From the NCBI GenBank assembly GCA_938044705.1, contig CALIOL010000038.1, forward strand, positions 1 through 34,833: DNA of 34,833 bases. Direction: 5' to 3'. The stretch's first letter is position 1. The number at the start of each line of letters is the position of its first letter. The notes under the pieces were generated by a model. It saw only the letters and a program-made list of their open reading frames with translations. It was not told the DNA's origin and made no database searches. Below, in pieces: positions 23,143 to 30,365 of this stretch. A program made the position numbers and the translations under genes. The DNA comes from an uncultured Ilumatobacter sp. (GTDB lineage: Bacteria; Actinomycetota; Acidimicrobiia; Acidimicrobiales; Ilumatobacteraceae).

Positions 23143-25488
23143 ATGGATCTCGGAATTCCAGGGTTGGAGCGAGCTGAACGAGTAGGTCAGGGCGGCTTCG
23201 CGACGGTGTACAAGGCGTATCAGCCTGCGTTCGCGCGTACGGTCGCGGTGAAGGTACTGACCGGTGCGCAGTTCGACGAGGACAGCCAGCTGCGGTTCGA
23301 GCGAGAACTTCGCGCCCTCGGACTGCTGTCGGAACACCCCGGCATCGTGACCGTGCACGACACGGGGTTCACCACCGATCGCCGGCCCTACCTCACGATG
23401 GCGTTCGTCGTCGACGGAACGCTGAAGGATCGGCTGAATGCGTACAGATCCGTGCCCTGGGCTGAGTCTGCCGCGATCTTGATTCGTTTGTGTGGAGCGC
23501 TCGAGACCGCTCACCGGAGTGGAATCATCCACCGGGACATCAAGCCGGCAAACGTGCTGATGTCGCGTTACGGCGCTCAACTCAGCGACTTCGGCATCGC
23601 TCGAATTGCCGGCGCGCACGAGACCCAGGCCGGTGTGGTGATGGCGAGCATCGCCTACGCGGCTCCCGAAGTGCTCGAAGGCGCGCGTCCGAGCGCTGCG
23701 GCGGACATCTACTCCCTTGGATCGACCGCCTACACGATGCTGCTCGGGAGTCCGCCGTTCGAGCGTGCTGGCGACGAGACCCACCTGGCTGTCATGCTGC
23801 GCATTCAGGCGGAGCCTCCTCCGGATCTCCGCGCCTACGGGGTGCCAGCGGACCTCGCCGCTGTCTTGGAGGCGTCGCTCGCAAAGGATCCGGCGAACCG
23901 ACCGCAGTCGGCGCTCGAGTTCGGTCAGCAGCTGCAGGAAGTGTTGCGCGCCAACGGCGAACGCGTCCCGGAGATGATCCTGGCGCCGGAGACGAACGCA
24001 GCGGTCCAGAAGGAACAACTCGGTGGGGCGCCAAAGCCGGTTGCTCCCGTGGTTGATGAACGAATGGTTCGAACATCCGCCATGGGTGACGCGGGCGAAA
24101 CCGCTCCGACTCCGATCGTGCCGACTCCGCCCGTGACGGCGAACCCGCCGCCGGTGCACGCGCCGCCAGTGATGCTCGCCTCCCAGATGCCGCGGCGAAA
24201 GTGGGGACTCATCGGTGCCCTCCTGGTCGCCGGAGCGCTCCTCGTCGTCGCAATCGCGGGAATCGCGGTCGCGATGCGAAACAGCAACGGCGACGATGTG
24301 GCCACTCCGATGGTCTCGGACAGCGGCGTTGCGACGTCGCTGCCCGAAGAACGGGCGCCGACGTCTGACCAGGTTGCGACCAGCGTGGCCGATACGACCC
24401 CGAGTACCGACGTCCCCGGGACGGAGCCACCCACGACAGAGGCACCGACTACGGAGCCGCCGGTCACCGATCCACCCACAACCGAGGCTCCTGCAATCGT
24501 CCTTCCGACATTCAGCGAGGGCCCTGTGGTGGCCGATCCGGTGTGTGGAGTCAGCGAGCGACTGTTGCCGAGTTCGGGCGGCGCACAGAGCGTGATCCTC
24601 GATGTCGGCGTCGGTGTCGGCGTGGATGATCTCGGAGCACTCGCTGTCCTGCATGCGCTTGCCGATGCCGGCGAGGCGGAGGTCCTCGCGACGATGGTGT
24701 CGGTTGGTGGTGACCCGGACGCTGCGTCGACGGTCGACGCGGTCAACACGTACTACGGCCGTCCGAATGTTCCGATCGGTGTCGTGACCGGGCCGGCGCC
24801 GACGGGTACGTCGCCGTACACCGCGCAGATCGCCGCGGGCTTCCCCAACGATGTGTCGGAGCCGGAGCCGGCCGTCGATGTGTATCGACGGGTGCTGGCC
24901 GCCCAGCCGGACGCATCGGTCACCGTCGTGACCGGAGGTTTCCTCACGAACCTGGCTGCGTTGCTTGCGTCGCCCCCCGATGCCGTGAGTGACCTCACGG
25001 GTGAGCAGCTCGTGGGAACGAAGGTGGCGCGATGGGTTGCGATGGGCGGCGCGTACCCGGCGTCAGCGGACTACTTCGAGAGTGCCGAGTTCAACTTCTC
25101 CGAAGACCCGGCGGCGGTGCGCAGTGTCGTCACCGACTGGCCGACGCCGGCGGTGTTCACCGGCTTCGAGGTCGGAAATGACATCTCGCTCGGAGCGGCG
25201 TTGCAGTCGGCGACACCGGAATCCAACCCCGTTCGGGAGGGCTATCGGCTCTGGGGAGCGACCGACGATGGGCCGGCGTTCGACCTGACCGCAGTCCTGC
25301 TCGCGGTGCGCGGGACGTCCGGGGGTGCGTTCGAGGTGTGCACGGGCCGCAACATCGTCGCCGTGGACGGCACGAACGCGTGGGAGAACCGTGAGAGCGA
25401 TCGACGTGGGTACGTCAGGATCGTCGGGTCGGCCGACGGGATCGGTGACACGCTGGATGATCTCCTCACGACGCCGCCGGCGAACTGA
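23143..25488 (+). CDS. Transmembrane Ser/Thr kinase with degenerate nucleoside-hydrolase ectodomain
   Basis: The product has 781 residues. Residues 8-270 are a Pkn-type kinase with all motifs intact: GQGGFATVYKA (15-25), AVKVL (Lys37), HRDIKPANV (130-138), DFG (149-151) and APE (174-176). A Pro-rich juxtamembrane stretch follows, then one membrane segment (354-378, WGLIGALLVAGALLVVAIAG) and a TEPPTTEAP-type linker. The ectodomain (about 470-781) is a paralogue of the preceding lipoprotein. In it the Asp motif reads ILDVGVGVGVDD: Asp487, 495 and 496 remain, but the positions of Asp126 and Asp130 of the lipoprotein are Gly489 and Gly493. FDLTAVLLAVRG is kept. Catalysis is therefore unlikely, and ligand sensing is the inferred role. 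GAAAGGGGTGGG precedes the ATG, a good ribosome site. Confidence 0.9.
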   Translation: MDLGIPGLERAERVGQGGFATVYKAYQPAFARTVAVKVLTGAQFDEDSQLRFERELRALGLLSEHPGIVTVHDTGFTTDRRPYLTMAFVVDGTLKDRLNAYRSVPWAESAAILIRLCGALETAHRSGIIHRDIKPANVLMSRYGAQLSDFGIARIAGAHETQAGVVMASIAYAAPEVLEGARPSAAADIYSLGSTAYTMLLGSPPFERAGDETHLAVMLRIQAEPPPDLRAYGVPADLAAVLEASLAKDPANRPQSALEFGQQLQEVLRANGERVPEMILAPETNAAVQKEQLGGAPKPVAPVVDERMVRTSAMGDAGETAPTPIVPTPPVTANPPPVHAPPVMLASQMPRRKWGLIGALLVAGALLVVAIAGIAVAMRNSNGDDVATPMVSDSGVATSLPEERAPTSDQVATSVADTTPSTDVPGTEPPTTEAPTTEPPVTDPPTTEAPAIVLPTFSEGPVVADPVCGVSERLLPSSGGAQSVILDVGVGVGVDDLGALAVLHALADAGEAEVLATMVSVGGDPDAASTVDAVNTYYGRPNVPIGVVTGPAPTGTSPYTAQIAAGFPNDVSEPEPAVDVYRRVLAAQPDASVTVVTGGFLTNLAALLASPPDAVSDLTGEQLVGTKVARWVAMGGAYPASADYFESAEFNFSEDPAAVRSVVTDWPTPAVFTGFEVGNDISLGAALQSATPESNPVREGYRLWGATDDGPAFDLTAVLLAVRGTSGGAFEVCTGRNIVAVDGTNAWENRESDRRGYVRIVGSADGIGDTLDDLLTTPPAN

Positions 25489-25494
25489 GTGCTG

Positions 25495-25568
25495 TGGGGC
25501 GGGCGGGACTTGAACCCACGACCGAGCGATTATGAGTCGCCTGCTCTAACCAACTGAGCTACCACCCC
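25495..25568 (-). tRNA. tRNA-Ile2 (CAT anticodon, lysidine-type)
   Basis: On the minus strand the cloverleaf begins GGGGTGG (from 25568) and ends CCGCCCC plus A. The anticodon arm GGCGACTCATAATCGCT and the variable/T region match the minor isoleucine tRNA of bacteria (E. coli ileX-type) rather than tRNA-Met. The CAT anticodon (25532-25534) would be modified by TilS to read AUA. CCA is not encoded. Confidence 0.85.
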
Positions 25569-25603
25569 GGGTTGATTCGAGGATGGACCGTAGCAATGAA
25601 GCG

Positions 25604-25867
25604 CTACTCGTCACCCTGCTCGATTGCATCGAGGAACGCGTTGACGTCGCCCTCTTCGCCGCCCACCAGCCAGATGGTGAGTTCGCCGTCTTCGATCTCG
25701 GCGCCGTCATCGTCCTCGGCGTCCTGCCAGGGGAGTACGCCGTCGACGAAGTAGCGGTCGACGGTGATGTCGTCGCTCTCGCCGTCGACCGGCGCGATGA
25801 CGGCGAGTTCGACCTCCGCGTCGGACGGCTGGTCACTCAAGATGTCGATGAGTTCGTGGACGCGCAT
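25604..25867 (-). CDS. Small acidic protein of unknown function
   Basis: The product has 87 residues and is strongly acidic, with segments DAEVELAVIAPVDGESDDI, PWQDAEDDDGAEIEDG and LVGGEEGDVNAFLDAIEQGDE. The N-terminus MRVHELIDILSDQPSDAEVELAV resembles a recurring actinobacterial small-protein start with two-strand, one-helix content, but I do not recognise a family. A GGAGA ribosome site lies about 8 bases before the ATG. It lies between tRNA-Ile2 and another uncharacterised gene on the same strand. Codon use is typical of the core genes here. Confidence 0.75.
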   Translation of the reverse strand: MRVHELIDILSDQPSDAEVELAVIAPVDGESDDITVDRYFVDGVLPWQDAEDDDGAEIEDGELTIWLVGGEEGDVNAFLDAIEQGDE

Positions 25868-25900
25868 TGCGGTGTCTCCGTGTCGGGGTGAGGTGGTCGG

Positions 25901-26470
25901 TCAGAGATCGTCGAGCCATGCCGGGGCCCGGTCGAGCAGGTACAGGCTCACGTGCTTGCAGCGTTCGAGTGCCGCACCGATGGCGTCGTCGTTCGTGAGG
26001 TACACGTCAGCGAGGTCGACGGTCATCTTGGCCACGATCGAGAGGCTGCGCTCGGGTGAGTCGGTCACCGACGGGAACGAATCGATCGCCGAGACCTCGA
26101 CCGGCAGGTCCATGCCGCCGATTCCAGCGAGGTCGATGGACAGCACGAGCAGATCGGGAGGATCGGGGAGCGGCGGCAGCGTCCACGTGAAGAGCATTGC
26201 GAACGTGAACCCGGTCGGGGGAGGGTCGTCGATCTCCTCGAGCCGGATGACTTCGTCTTCGAACGCGAGCATCGCTCGAGGGTCGACGTCGAGTGACAGG
26301 TGGAGATCGATCGGGCCTTCGCACGCTCGCTCGGGGTGCAGATCGACTTCCCAGAGTTGGCGCAACGAGTAGGTCTCGACGAAGTGCCGTTCATCGTGCA
26401 CGTGAAAGCCGTGGTCGATCGCCTGACTCTTCACGTCGGCGACGAAACCCGCTACGTCGATGACTGCCAT
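25901..26470 (-). CDS. Uncharacterised protein, possibly beta-rich and cytoplasmic
   Basis: The product is about 189 residues, with no signal peptide or membrane segment. The N-terminus is MAVIDVAGFVADVKSQAIDHGFHVHDERHFVETYSLRQLW. The rest alternates short strands and charged turns (IDLHLSLDVDPRAMLAF, FTFAMLFTWTLPPLPDPPDLLVLSIDLAGIGG). The protein ends in a helical segment ALERCKHVSLYLLDRAP. I do not recognise its family. The ATG at 26468-26470 starts the conserved-looking part. The open frame extends further upstream, but that section overlaps the divergent monophosphatase gene and is a shadow. It is adjacent to the small acidic protein on the same strand. Confidence 0.7.
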   Translation of the reverse strand: MAVIDVAGFVADVKSQAIDHGFHVHDERHFVETYSLRQLWEVDLHPERACEGPIDLHLSLDVDPRAMLAFEDEVIRLEEIDDPPPTGFTFAMLFTWTLPPLPDPPDLLVLSIDLAGIGGMDLPVEVSAIDSFPSVTDSPERSLSIVAKMTVDLADVYLTNDDAIGAALERCKHVSLYLLDRAPAWLDDL

Positions 26471-26590
26471 CGATGCGGACACTACCGCCCCGACGCACAA
26501 GGCGAACAACGAATGGTGACCCAGCTGGCCGAGGCGAATCGGGTGCACGGTACGGTCGGGCCTCGTGGACGTGGAGTGGGACCGCCTGTG

Positions 26591-27367
26591 ATGCTCGATC
26601 ATCGCGATGCTGATGCCGTCTTGGAACTGTTCGGCGCGATCTGTGACCGCACCACCGCGATCGTTGCAGCGAACGACGACTGGTCCATGTCCGGTGACCG
26701 AGAGACGCAGTATGCGATCGACGTGGAGGTCGATGCTGCGTGCCTCGAGATGCTGCACGGTGGGGGACTGCGCGTGTTGTCCGAGGAGAGCGGTGTCACG
26801 GGGCCTGCCGGGGCTGACCACGCGGCACTCGTCGTCGTCGATCCTCTCGATGGATCAACGAATGCAGCGCTCGGGTTGCCATGGTGCGCCACAGCGCTGT
26901 GTCTCGTGGTCGACGGGTTGCCGTCGGTGGCGATGGTCGCCAATCTGCGCACCGGGAACCGGTTTGCGGCCATCGTCGGCCGCGGTGCAACCCAGAACGG
27001 TCACGCCATCTCCGTCGGCCACGCACCACGTCTGGCGGATGCGATCGTCGCAGTGAACGCTCGACCGCCCGCTGGGTTCCGTCCCGCGCAATATCGCTCG
27101 ATGGGGGCAACGGCGCTCGACATCGCATCGGTCGCCGGTGGTGGAGGGTTCGACGCGTCGATCGACTTCGACGACGACAAGATCGGTGTGTGGGACTATC
27201 TCGCGGCGGTCACGATTCTCCACGAGGCTGGCGGGGTGGCCGCTGATGCGCTCGGCCGGGATCTCCTGACGCTCGATCACGGCGCCCGCCGTCGCCCGGT
27301 CGCTGCGGCGTCACGCGAGCTGCTGCATGAGCTGTTGGCCGCGACGGACGACGGCGTCGAGCCTTGA
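26591..27367 (+). CDS. Inositol-monophosphatase-family phosphatase
   Basis: This Mg2+-dependent phosphatase of about 258 residues would act on inositol phosphate, histidinol phosphate, or a related ester. The metal-binding motifs are present: LSEESG (Glu65, Glu66), VVDPLDGSTNAALGLPW (84-100), and the C-terminal WDYLAAVTILHEAGG. GDRETQYAIDVEVDAACLEML gives the N-terminal helix-strand usual for the family. The ATG at 26591 fits the family length. An ATG at 26513 would add 26 residues that do not look conserved. Its substrate cannot be decided by eye between SuhB, HisN and related types. It is divergent from the uncharacterised gene at 25901-26470. Confidence 0.85.
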   Translation: MLDHRDADAVLELFGAICDRTTAIVAANDDWSMSGDRETQYAIDVEVDAACLEMLHGGGLRVLSEESGVTGPAGADHAALVVVDPLDGSTNAALGLPWCATALCLVVDGLPSVAMVANLRTGNRFAAIVGRGATQNGHAISVGHAPRLADAIVAVNARPPAGFRPAQYRSMGATALDIASVAGGGGFDASIDFDDDKIGVWDYLAAVTILHEAGGVAADALGRDLLTLDHGARRRPVAAASRELLHELLAATDDGVEP

Positions 27368-27412
27368 CATCTCCGGCTCGGTCGAGTCGACCGATAGGCT
27401 CCGGCACCTGTC

Positions 27413-27486
27413 GGGCGCATAGCTCAGTTGGTTAGAGCGCTGCTTTTACAAGGCAGATGTCGGGGGTTCGAATCCCTCTGCGCCCA
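27413..27486 (+). tRNA. tRNA-Val (TAC)
   Basis: Acceptor GGGCGCA (27413-27419) pairs with TGCGCCC (27479-27485). The D-arm is AGCTCAGTTGGTTAGAGC, the anticodon loop is TTTACAA with TAC at 27447-27449, and the T-arm is GGGGGTTCGAATCCCTC. CCA is not encoded. It marks the border between the core-like region and accessory DNA. Confidence 0.95.
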
Positions 27487-27768
27487 CCGAAGTCGGCTTT
27501 CGAACCCAGTCCCGCAACGGCCGGTGGTCGGACGTCGGCGGTCTCGTGCCGCTCAGACAACGGCTGCGCTGTTGCGAGTGCGACCTCGAACCGGCGTTTG
27601 GTGGCACCCTCAAAGACGGGCGTCGTCGAGCGGTATAGGACAATCAGCCGAGCGCATCCGTGCCGTTCCTGAGTGGTCGCCGACCGAGGAACGCCGACGC
27701 ACACGTCGACCTTGCTCGCGCTCAGAGGGGTGCCGGTAAGAAACGTGTTGTGAGCGGCAAACGATGGG
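27487..27768. other. Non-coding stretch after tRNA-Val
   Basis: No credible gene is visible on either strand. Frames that end in GIRTPDICLVKAAL-like peptides are the well-known mistranslation of the tRNA gene itself. I see no second copy of the tRNA 3' end that would mark an integration site in this window. Confidence 0.6.
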
Positions 27769-27969
27769 TCAGGCTCGTTCGGCTTGAACGCGGTTGATGG
27801 TTCGGTAGACGGTTGGCCGGGAGATCGAGAACACGTCGGCGAGGTCGGTGATGCTGTGTTCGCCGGCGTCTTCGGCTGCTTGTGCCCCGCCGATGGTTGC
27901 GACTCCGATCACGAGGGCGAGGGGGATGAGGACGACGGTAGCGAAGAGGTTGGCGAACTTCATACCCAT
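27769..27969 (-). pseudogene. Resolvase-type HTH remnant fused to a hydrophobic segment
   Basis: A short frame of 66 residues ends in AEDAGEHSITDLADVFSISRPTVYRTINR, the C-terminal helix-turn-helix typical of Hin/Tn3-type serine recombinases (ISRPTVYR). Its N-terminal third is MGMKFANLFATVVLIPLALVIGVATIGG, a membrane-like stretch that does not belong to such enzymes. The catalytic serine domain is absent. I read it as a recombinase fragment joined to unrelated DNA rather than a working gene, although a small membrane-tethered DNA-binding protein cannot be excluded. Confidence 0.5.
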
Positions 27970-28057
27970 CGATGGCCATCGAGGCGTGGGACACGTACAG
28001 GAGAGTTCGTTCGAAAGTTGTTGTACGGGTTGGTGTCGGGTGTGGCCGTTTGGTGTT

Positions 28058-28275
28058 GATCGGGGCCGCGAGAGCCTCGGCGTCGAACCGGAGGTAGTCG
28101 ATCATGTTGTCCAGACCGCGCTCGAGCAGGCCGTCCCTGATCGACGATGAGGTGCACTTCTCGGGGGGTTTCGACGTATCGGCCGCCAGGTGCTCGACGA
28201 TGAACACAGCGGCGTTCAAGTTGTTGGCGAGAGCCGCTCGTCGCTGGTCGATGTCGGTGGCGGCGATTCTCGGCG
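28058..28275 (-). pseudogene. Orphan coding-like fragment without a start
   Basis: On the minus strand a stretch of about 70 residues reads like real protein: AATDIDQRRAALANNLNAAVF, IRDGLLERGLDNMIDYLRF. Most codons end in G or C, as in the genes around. There is no start codon at its beginning, and the frame loses its protein-like character before the HTH remnant. I do not recognise the family. It is best seen as a truncated gene piece. Confidence 0.4.
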
Positions 28276-28294
28276 AGGCCCTAGAACCACAGAA

Positions 28295-28333
28295 AATCTC
28301 GGTATATCTGGACCGCTCAGATATACCGAGATT
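28295..28333. repeat. Perfect 16-bp inverted repeat with 7-base spacer
   Basis: The arm AATCTCGGTATATCTG (28295-28310) is followed by spacer GACCGCT and the exact reverse complement at 28318-28333. The arms are AT-richer than the surroundings. It ends 18 bases before the start codon of the broken AAA-ATPase gene, the position of an operator. An mRNA hairpin or a mobile-element end are alternatives. Confidence 0.85.
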
Positions 28334-28351
28334 GTCTGGAGGGGTGGCGGC

Positions 28352-28780
28352 GTGAATCCGTTTACTCCGGGGTTCGGGACGTCTCCTCACTCTTTGGTTG
28401 GGCGTGATTAGGTGCTTGCTGAGATCGGGCGGGCGTTCGGTGGTTCGTATGATTCGCATCGCACGACGTGGTTGCGGGCTCGGCGCGGTGCTGGCAAGAC
28501 GTGTTTGTTGAACGAGGTGCAGGACCTGGCGGCTGGCGCGGGTTGGGCGGTTGTGCAAGAAGATGGTCAGAGCCCGGGGTCGTTGTGGCAGCGGGTTGCT
28601 CGTCGGATTGAGCACGAGGTGATCGATCAGCCGCAGAGCCGGTTTCGTGGCGGTGGTGTGTCGTCGCCGCTCGGCGGTGTATCGGTGCAGTTCGCGGAGC
28701 CTGAGCGAGTTGAGTCGACGTTGCGCGATGTGATGACCGAAGCAATCAGTGGGCCTGGCGCACCGAATGGGTTGTTGGTG
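28352..28780 (+). pseudogene. AAA-family ATP-binding protein, N-terminal part with in-frame TAG
   Basis: From the GTG at 28352 (ribosome site GGAGGGG) the frame reads NPFTPGFGTSPHSLVGRD, the start of an actinobacterial AAA_16-like ATPase family. It then meets TAG at 28409-28411 and continues in the same frame as VLAEIGRAFGG, with a Walker A-type loop RRGAGKTCLLNEVQ. Recognisable similarity ends near 28780 at GAPNGLLVV, before any Walker B. The rest is replaced by unrelated DNA. Intact relatives are about 380-400 residues (recalled). So it carries a nonsense change and a lost 3' half, and is not functional as an ATPase. Confidence 0.75.
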
Positions 28781-28920
28781 GTTCCGGTCGACGCACTCCT
28801 CGGCGAACCAGTGGGACGCTCCGCCAGCATCTGCACGAACCAACACCGGACGCTCGACGGTGTCGGAGCGGTCGCCGACATCGTGGCCGGCCCGCCACAC
28901 CTGCGGGAGTTGGCCTGCTG
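28775..28920 (-). mobile_element. Possible IS1380-like transposase scrap
   Basis: The minus strand reads LPQVWRAGHDVGDRSDTVERPVLVRADAGGASHWFAEEC when split over two short segments. The VLVRADAGGASH part resembles the catalytic-Asp strand (RxDSGG/A) of IS1380 transposases. It abuts the point where the ATPase similarity ends, so it may have replaced the 3' half of that gene. The match is short and by eye. Confidence 0.3.
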
Positions 28921-29146
28921 GTAAGAAACGCTGTCACCAGAGGAGAGCCGCAGAATCGTAGGGCTGTGACCAGGCACTTCGTGGTTGGACTCGGTCGCCG
29001 AACGGAACCGACGGCGGCTCACTTTTTGTCAATTTCCTTACTCTGCACTTGCGGTCCGCTTACGAGGGGTCCCGATGATGTGGTTCACGGGCGAATTTCA
29101 CCATCGGAACTGAGACGGCAGTTCTACGATCGAAAGGTATCGCCAG

Positions 29147-29614
29147 ATGAATGAAACCCGAGAAGACCGGCCTTCGATGGCCACCGGCGCAGGGCGGTCG
29201 TCGCAGCGCATCCGGAAGTCCAAGGCTCTTGCCGCTGCCGTCGCACTCAGTGCCTCCGGTGTCGCCGTTGCGACGATTGGGTCTGCGACCCCTGCAAGCG
29301 CGGAGGCGGGGTATCGAATGTGCTACCAAGCACAAGACGATGGATCGTTTCTGTATCGAAAGCGAGTGAGATCGAGTGAGTGCTCAAGCTTTGGTTACAG
29401 GGATATGCCAACTCTCGAGCGCGACGGTGAGTTGGTCGACTTCAGCATCTGCGAGGAGTTCACGTATTGGCATATGGAGATCAAGGAGTGGGCGGGTAAT
29501 GGAGACAAGTCTCTCGACGTGTGCGAGCACATGGACGAATGGTCGTGGCAGACCCTTGACCGCAAGCACACGTACACGATGCAAGAGCTCTGGAACGCTC
29601 TCGGGATCGCATGA
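29147..29614 (+). CDS. Small secreted protein with four cysteines
   Basis: The product is 155 residues. A basic N-terminus (RIRKSK) leads to a signal peptide ALAAAVALSASGVAVATIGSATPASAEA, with cleavage likely after ASA near residue 53. The mature domain of about 100 residues has Cys in YRMCYQ, SSECSS, SICEEF and LDVCEH, enough for two disulfides, and is rich in aromatic residues (FTYWHMEIKEW, DEWSWQTL). GAAAGG lies 8-9 bases before the ATG. I do not recognise a family. Base composition is lower in GC than the core genes, and the gene sits between mobile-element remains, so it was probably acquired. Confidence 0.75.
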   Translation: MNETREDRPSMATGAGRSSQRIRKSKALAAAVALSASGVAVATIGSATPASAEAGYRMCYQAQDDGSFLYRKRVRSSECSSFGYRDMPTLERDGELVDFSICEEFTYWHMEIKEWAGNGDKSLDVCEHMDEWSWQTLDRKHTYTMQELWNALGIA

Positions 29615-29630
29615 CCGGTGGCAGACGGTC

Positions 29631-30200
29631 GCCGAGGCGGGACCGACGGCCGAAACGATTCGGCTCGCAGTCGGACGCCTACCCGCCGGCGCCGTACGCG
29701 CCTCCGTTCGGCTGATTGCAGAAATCAACGCCCAGGTCGCTGTGCTTGAGGACGAACTGTCCAGGCGGTTCGCCCCTCACGACGACGCCGAGATCTACTC
29801 GTCGCTCCCGGTCTCGGCACGATCCTGGGCGGCGGGTCCTCGGTGAGTTCGGCGACGACTGCAACCGCTACCAGAGCGCGAAGGCCCGTCGGAACTACGC
29901 CGACACCTCACCAATCACGGTCGCATCAGGACAGCGACGATCGGTGAGCGCCCGCCATATCCGCAACGACAGGCTCTACGACGCCATCAGCCGATGAGCA
30001 TTCAGCAGTCTCCGAAACAGCGAAGGCTGCCGAAGCTTCTACGGCCAACGCAGAGCTGCGGGAGATCTACACCACCAAGCGCTTCGAGTCCTCGGCAACC
30101 GTCTCGTCGGCTACCCCCACGGCTGTCGCCGCGCTCAAAGCCCGTCCGACGAAGCCACCGCATGGGACCACCGTCGACACCTCAACCCCGCAGACCTACC
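29631..30200 (+). pseudogene. IS110-family transposase, C-terminal remnant with frameshifts and stop
   Basis: Three consecutive blocks match the C-terminal half of IS110 transposases. First is LIAEINAQVAVLEDELSRRF with DAEIYSSLP. Second, in another frame, is VLGEFGDDCNRYQSAKARRNYADTSPIT...RHIRNDRLYDAIS. Third, after an in-frame TGA (29995-29997), comes AFSSLRNSEGCRSFY and LHHQALRVLGNRLVG. Indels lie near 29810-29850. The usual Trp of the WAF motif is the TGA. The N-terminal DEDD domain is missing. No element ends or target duplication were identified. Confidence 0.85.
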
Positions 30201-30214
30201 AAACTGACCACAGT

Positions 30215-30259
30215 GTTCTGATCGCCACCCCGTACGGAAGATGTGCCGATCGGGAGCGG
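30215..30259 (+). repeat. Intergenic repeat motif, copy 1
   Basis: GTTCTGATCGC (30215-30225) is followed after 17 bases by GTGCCGATCGGGAGCGG (30243-30259). The same two blocks with nearly the same spacing recur at 33287-33330 and, more weakly, at 30953-30996. Confidence 0.5.
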
Positions 30260-30365
30260 CTTCAGCGGGCGCGACTCGCTGATGTTCTGATCCGTTCGAC
30301 GGGTGCGATCATCGGATCGTTGCGGGACCATCGAACGATGTGCAGAGCACCGCTACCGTTCATCC

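Noticed and set aside
27432-27704. Minus-strand frame ending in RRGIRTPDICLVKAAL
   Set aside because: This is the familiar false protein made by translating a tRNA gene (here tRNA-Val) in reverse, with no codon or domain support.
28966-29154. Small plus-strand frame just before the secreted four-Cys protein
   Set aside because: It overlaps the ribosome site and start of that gene and has no protein-like pattern. The interval is more likely promoter DNA.
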